From: Euleptes europaea
Taxonomy: Eukaryota; Chordata; Lepidosauria; Squamata; Sphaerodactylidae
Direction of reading: 5' to 3'
Length of the DNA stretch: 64,000 bases
NCBI RefSeq assembly: GCF_029931775.1
Contig: NC_079312.1
Coordinates: 115,380,872 to 115,444,871 of the forward strand
Numbering within the stretch: position 1 is the first letter of the stretch; each line of letters opens with the position of its first letter. A model generated the notes under the pieces. That model did no database searches. It saw only the letters and a list, made by a program, of their open reading frames with translations, and was not told the origin of the DNA. Shown here in pieces: positions 41,401-64,000 of the stretch. The position numbers and the translations under genes were made by a program.

Positions 41401-42648
41401 ACACCAGCTAGACCCTCTGGCGTACAATTGCCTCGTATAGTCACTGATTAGGTAATCCAACCTTTTGCATTACAGGCAAAGGAAAGAGTTTGTGATAGGA
41501 GCTCCCGCTTCCTCCTTATTTTTACAACAGCCTTCCTTGGCAACATGTCCTTACATTCAACTTAATTCCATCTTCCTGTAACCAGGGGAGATGCTTGTTC
41601 TTGTATCTGAGACGCTACTACTTTTGAGTGGCACGGTAGGTCCAGCGGCCAACTGAGGGATGAAAGCAGTCTCGAAGCTTTTGTTACATGGTCAGATGAT
41701 CACAGTCAGAGATGCCGTCTTATGCTGTAGACTTCAGACTTCAAAAGGGGCACACACTGTATATGTGGATGCAGTGTTGGACCCAATATAGCATAACAGG
41801 TTTAAATCAGGGAGAGAATAAAGTTAATCCTGAGGCATCAATCAATATTTAAAAGCTAGGCTTATTCCCTCACTCCCCCCCCCCCAACTTGGGCATTGTC
41901 TGCCTATAGTGTTCTTAGGCTCAGTTCACAGTATCCTGGACCAAGGCTAGATATACCTGGAACCGGAATCAGATTTCTATACCTGAATTATTCTGGGAGC
42001 TGTAGAAATTATGCAACGTAGGGAAATTTACTGGCGTTTCCTTATTTTGCATAGGCAAAGGAGACACCTATGTTGGGCACCGAAGCCCTAGAAATCTCAT
42101 TTCCCACTCTGGCTTTGGAAATTTACATTAGGAGCATTACACACAAAAGCATGGTTAGAACCTTAACATTTAGAAACTTGATTTGGGGGGGGGGGGGACG
42201 ACAGCTGAAATTTTCAAGTGCTGGATCCTGTGCCCAGGATCACACTGCAAAGCTTCCTGATGCAGCTCTGACAATACAGTCTGCCCGAGACTTCCGTGCA
42301 CGACAACAGTGCACAGCACCCATGCTTTACTGCAACACACACATTTCCATTCTATAGCTTGAACAGCTGGGAGTGTGAATGTAGCCATGTGCTGCATCCA
42401 AGCAAAACAAAATGCTTTTGAATAGAGGCCAAAAGCTGATTTCCCCTCTTCTGCAGATGGGAAAGGAAGGAATAGGCAAAATGTATTCAGCAAGTGAACA
42501 TTAGAAGCAAGAACAGAACCAAGGAGCTCTTGTGTCTTATCCAAGAATTGGCTGGGGACCGAGCCCAATAGTCCTGCCTCACGACTCACTTGCAAGGCTT
42601 TTCCCTCACTCATCTGTCAACATGCCTGTTTTGTCCTAAGCAGTTTTG
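38440..42648. other. Repeat-poor stretch downstream of PKN1
   Basis: No recognised SINE, LINE or hAT copy in over 4 kb, unlike the rest of the window, and no exon with homology. It may be 3'UTR, regulatory DNA or a non-coding transcript. Confidence 0.4.
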
Positions 42649-42656
42649 GTCTAGGC

Positions 42657-42852
42657 CAATGGTTCCCAAGCTTCTCGGGCCACCGCCCCCTTGGTTCCAC
42701 AAACTCAACCCCAGCACCCCCTACCCTGTCCAACAACACAGTTGAAGGGGCCCACCTCTACTGCCCCCTTACTGCCCCCTTGCCTCTTAATGCCCCCCTA
42801 GGTAATCCCACCGCCCCCCAGGGGGTGGTACTGCCCACTTTGGAAATCACTG
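42657..42852. mobile_element. hAT-like miniature element
   Basis: The ends CAATGGTTCCCAAG and TTGGAAATCACTG are imperfect inverted repeats, with the perfect 8-bp duplication GTCTAGGC at 42649-42656 and 42853-42860. A second copy at 42911-43104 came with a local duplication. Confidence 0.8.
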
Positions 42853-43162
42853 GTCTAGGCAAACAAGTCTACAGTTAAAAACTCAAGACTTCACAGCAGA
42901 GAAGTGAAGGATGGTTCCCAAGCTTCTCGGGCCACCGCCCCCTTGGTTCCACAAACTCAACCCCAGCACCCCCTACCCTGTCCAACAACACAGTTGAAGG
43001 GGCCCACCTCTACTGCCCCCTTACTGCCCCCTTGCCTCTTAATGCCCCCCTAGGTAATCCCACTGCCCCCCAGGGGGTGGTACTGCCCACTTTGGAAATC
43101 ACTGGTCTAGGCAAACAAGTCTACAGTTAAAAACTCAAGACTTCACAGCAGAGAAGTGAAGG
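42659..43162. repeat. 252-bp tandem duplication
   Basis: Positions 42659-42910 are repeated at 42911-43162 with about one difference seen by eye. The unit holds almost all of a hAT-like element plus about 58 bases of unique flank, so it arose by segmental copying, not by a second transposition. Confidence 0.93.
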
Positions 43163-45872
43163 ATCCAGGCAGCATTTTTTTTTGTGGCCACAGTGTGGTT
43201 CTGGTCAGGCAACAGAGGTAGTTAACATCAAGAAAAGAAAACTCAGTAGACAAGACAAAAGCTTCAAGTTCTTAGCATGAAAGCACCTTCTAGCACAAAA
43301 TCCATATAGATAACTAAGCTTGGACACGCCCCCTAGGAAAGATATGAGAGGCAATGTAAGCAGAGGCACAAAGGAAGTCAACAGTGTATTGTCTAGGAAC
43401 AGATGCTACTCTCCAGTGTTTCAGGCTGAGTCTTTGAACCCAAAGCTGTGATGCTCAAGGCCCTCCCTCCCATAATTAAGAACCCGAGCCAGAAGTACTG
43501 CCTTTAAAACAGATTACAGATGCAATTACAAAACAGAGTAGGGCCAACTTCTAGAGTGGTGTGTTTAAAAAACGGAAAGGGAGACAGCAATGTAAATCCA
43601 AGATATACAAGGACTGAGGCAGAATGAAAACTTCCATGGTACTGAAGGGAGCCATATATGCACAAATTCCTCTCTAGGTCTTGGACTTTCTCGCATTCAA
43701 AGGAAGAGGGCTGCTAAATGCTGGAACCTTTCCCTCACAATGCAAACAAAATCTGGTTCTATTTTCCCTAAAGCAGCAACTTACATAGAAAACTCCCATC
43801 TAGCCCATGCTTGGGATTCTAACAGCACAATCCTAAACAATTACATCCTTCTATTTGACTTCAGTGGGTTTAGAAGGGTACCGCTCTGCTTATGACTGAG
43901 CTCTCTCTCCCAACGCTGTGGACTGGAGCCTTCCAATCTTCCTTCAAAAAAAAGATGCCAGCTCCTGAATTTCAACCCTAAAATGGGATTGAACGGGAAT
44001 TGGAAAAGCTACTGTTGAAAAAGGAGAGGGTGCTCAATAAGAGGAACGTCCTCTGTGTGTGAACTGGGGACTACAAGTCTGTTAGGGAAAGAGCCATGTT
44101 GTGCATGAGCAATTAGGCCCTGCTCATCATAAAATAAGAGAAAGTATATAGTCTACAGCCTCATGATCGAGCTATGAACAAGTACCTTGCCCCTTAAGGG
44201 GTGCACACTCAAGAACAAGATTAGTTACTGTTTAACATGCTTTAAAAACCCTTTCGTACTCACAATCAATGTGATCAGAGAATAGCAAACAGGGCATACT
44301 CTCCCATTTCTTCCTAGAATAAAGCTCCTAATCAGCATTAGTGACTAAGGAATAAGGAAATAGCTGATGATAGCTATTCCAGGCTAAGTGATCACATATA
44401 AAAAAGACGCCATAGCAATAGCAGGATATGAGCCACAACACCCATTTTAGATGTCGTTTGCAGCACCAGGCAAGGATTTTACCTTTCTCGACAAAGAAAA
44501 AAAAAGCTAATATACTCCAGAGAGAGCTAAGTCTGAGTAACACACAGCCCTGCTTACTCCCACTAAATTTCTCTGTGCTCGAGAATACTAGGTCAACTTT
44601 CTCGAGAAATGTTCAGTTTCATACCGAGAAAACAGTGCCAAGGACAAGCTATCAAAAATAGTTCTTCCAACAGGCACTGGAGAAAGGGGACTGGGTTACC
44701 TTTGCATGATTAGAGCCCAGGGTGCTTTAAAGTGTCTAATGGGGACACTTCAAAGATGACCAGTTGTGCGCAAGTGCCAGATGGAGCTTCCAACTGTTGC
44801 TCACATTTTGAGAAGAAGTTTGCCGTGATCACGTAGAACGGTGCCTACCCCACAAAGGCTGCTCACAAGCTCCTTCCCATGCCTGTGTTACCCCTCTGTG
44901 TGCCAGAGCTCAAGTCCTACAGCCGTGCACATAAGGTTCCCCAACTGCCTGGAGAAACAATGCCCAGTCCCTTAATAGAGACTTAATATGGAGACTTGAT
45001 GGGATGCTATTTATCTCCCTGCCTTGAAAAGCTTTCCACACACTGAGCCACTGTTAAAGGGCTGGAGCATTTTTTCTCCATTCCTCTCAGCAACTCTGCC
45101 TGTACACCATCTTGCTTGACAAGAGATGCAGGTGAGTGTGATCTAGATATTCCCTGGGAGGCCAGGGGAAGGATAGGAATGTCAGCAGCAGTGGAAAACA
45201 CTGGTTAGAAATGCTACAGAATCAAACCTGGGTCTCAAAAAGCCCATCCTCTCTTCTTACACCTGAGATTATTCTCTTAGAGAAAGTCTCAGAGAGCAAG
45301 CCACGATACAGGATGGAAATGGAGCATGAGTTCAATCAGTCATTTCTAAATGGCCGGTATGAATCTACAGATAGGTTGGAGGACTTTTACAGGCAGATAC
45401 GAGACAAGGATGCAGACAAAGGAGAAAAGGGTTTTCCTTTTGGATTTAAATAAAAAGCGTTCGACAACAGCACTAGCAGGGCAAGCTATTTCTTCGCAAC
45501 ATCGTTTATACACACCAGAGGCTCCCAGATGTGTGTGTTGGGGGTTAGGGGAATGGCTCTCTGACTTCCCTGGCTCCAACGCCTATGGGTCTCTTACTAT
45601 GGAAAATTATTTCTGCTTGGTTTAGTAGGAAGCCTTGGAACCAATGGCGAAAAGGCGTTTTCGTCAAGACTCCTTTGCTGAAGATTCTGGGTCAATATTA
45701 CCTGTTAGACGGGGCTGGCCACCTGTCCTTTGCCCCCTCCTTGCAGAGCTAGTGGATGTCCAAGTGTCTGCATGAGTAATGTCGTGTCTTGTAGCATGAA
45801 GAAATATTTCTGGGGCTTTCCCTACCTATTTGCAGAGCTGGCATATGGTGGTGAACAATACCCTACCCCACC

Positions 45873-63344
<17,472 letters not shown>

Positions 63345-63411
63345 CTGGGAAGATAACCACAAGCAGTGAGGTTAATGCCAGGGTACAAATCCTAAAGCAC
63401 CAAGGGAAGGA

Positions 63412-64000
63412 TAAGAACATAAAGAACATAAGAAAGGCCCTGCTGGATCAGACCAAGGCCCATCAAGTCCATCAGTCTGTTCACACAGTGGCCAACCAGG
63501 TGCCTCTAGGAAGCCCATAAACAAGACGACTGCAGCAGCATTATCCTGCCTGTGTTCCACAGCACATAATATTACAGGCATGCACCTCTAATCCTGGAGA
63601 GAATAGGTATGCATCATGACTAATATCCATTTTGACTGATAGCCATGGCCAGTATCCATTTTGACTGATAGCCCTCTCCTCCATTAACGTGTCCACTCCC
63701 CTCTTAAAGCCTTCCAAGTTGGCACCAATCACCAGGGAGTTCCACAATTTAACTATGTGTTGCGTGAAGAAATACTTCCTTTTATCTGTTTTGAATCTCT
63801 CACCCTCCAGCTTCAGCAGATGACCCTGCGTTCTAGTATTATGGGAGAGGAAGAAAAGCTTCTCCCTGTCCACTCTCTCAATACCGTGCATAATTTTACA
63901 AACCTCTATCATATCTCCCATTAACTGCCTTCTTTCTAAGCTAAACAGCTTATATGTTCTGTGCATATGCTTTGTAAGGCTGATGGTTCCTCTATAGCAT
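63412..64000 (-). mobile_element. CR1-type LINE 3' part, continues past the window
   Basis: Begins on the plus strand with the inverted 3' end (GGCCCTGCTGGATCAGACC) and continues through the same text as 6455-6985 in the opposite direction up to the window edge. Confidence 0.82.

Noticed and set aside
42170-42613. 147-residue minus-strand open frame
   Set aside because: No domain or relative recognised, no splice or promoter context, and it lies in the non-coding stretch below PKN1; recorded only as a chance frame.

Overview
The window is nuclear DNA of a vertebrate, most likely a squamate reptile (lizard or snake). It carries BovB, CR1 and L2-like LINE pieces, a SINE with a BovB-like tail (Sauria type), many tRNA-derived SINEs, hAT-type miniature transposons, and genes split into short exons with GT-AG introns. 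The species cannot be named from the sequence.

Three protein-coding genes are present, all on the minus strand. (1) DDX39A, complete: coding from 9787 down to 559 in ten coding exons, with an inferred untranslated first exon in a CpG island near 12.5 kb and a poly(A) signal at 291-296. The joined exons encode 427 residues. (2) The homologue of human C19orf67 (UPF0575 family), complete: coding from 36748 down to 27841 in six exons, 335 residues, plus a possible extra in-frame exon at 35842-35961. (3) PKN1, partial: twenty coding exons from 63344 down to the stop at 46027, about 840 residues. They cover HR1b, HR1c, the C2-like region, the linker and the whole kinase domain with its C-tail. The first roughly 100 residues (HR1a side) lie beyond the right edge.

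Layout: 0-13 kb is DDX39A and its promoter. 13-27 kb is repeat-rich intergenic DNA holding a BovB inserted in a SINE, a young Ty3-type LTR element with a chromodomain-bearing integrase, and several hAT miniature elements. 27-37 kb is C19orf67 with many insertions in its introns. 37-46 kb is an unusually repeat-poor stretch downstream of PKN1, with one 252-bp tandem duplication. 46-64 kb is PKN1, ending in a CR1 fragment that runs off the window.

The three genes are not a functional unit. DDX39A is a DECD-box RNA helicase of mRNA export, PKN1 is a Rho-regulated AGC kinase, and C19orf67 has no known function. The gene order is of interest because, as I recall the human map, C19orf67 is not between DDX39A and PKN1 there, and those two genes lie on opposite strands. 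I found no unmistakable new system. The best leads are the possible cassette exon of C19orf67, a group of miniature transposons with 3-bp target duplications and GCATGG-type ends (one a near-perfect hairpin), a SINE that touches a DDX39A splice donor, and the repeat-poor tract below PKN1.
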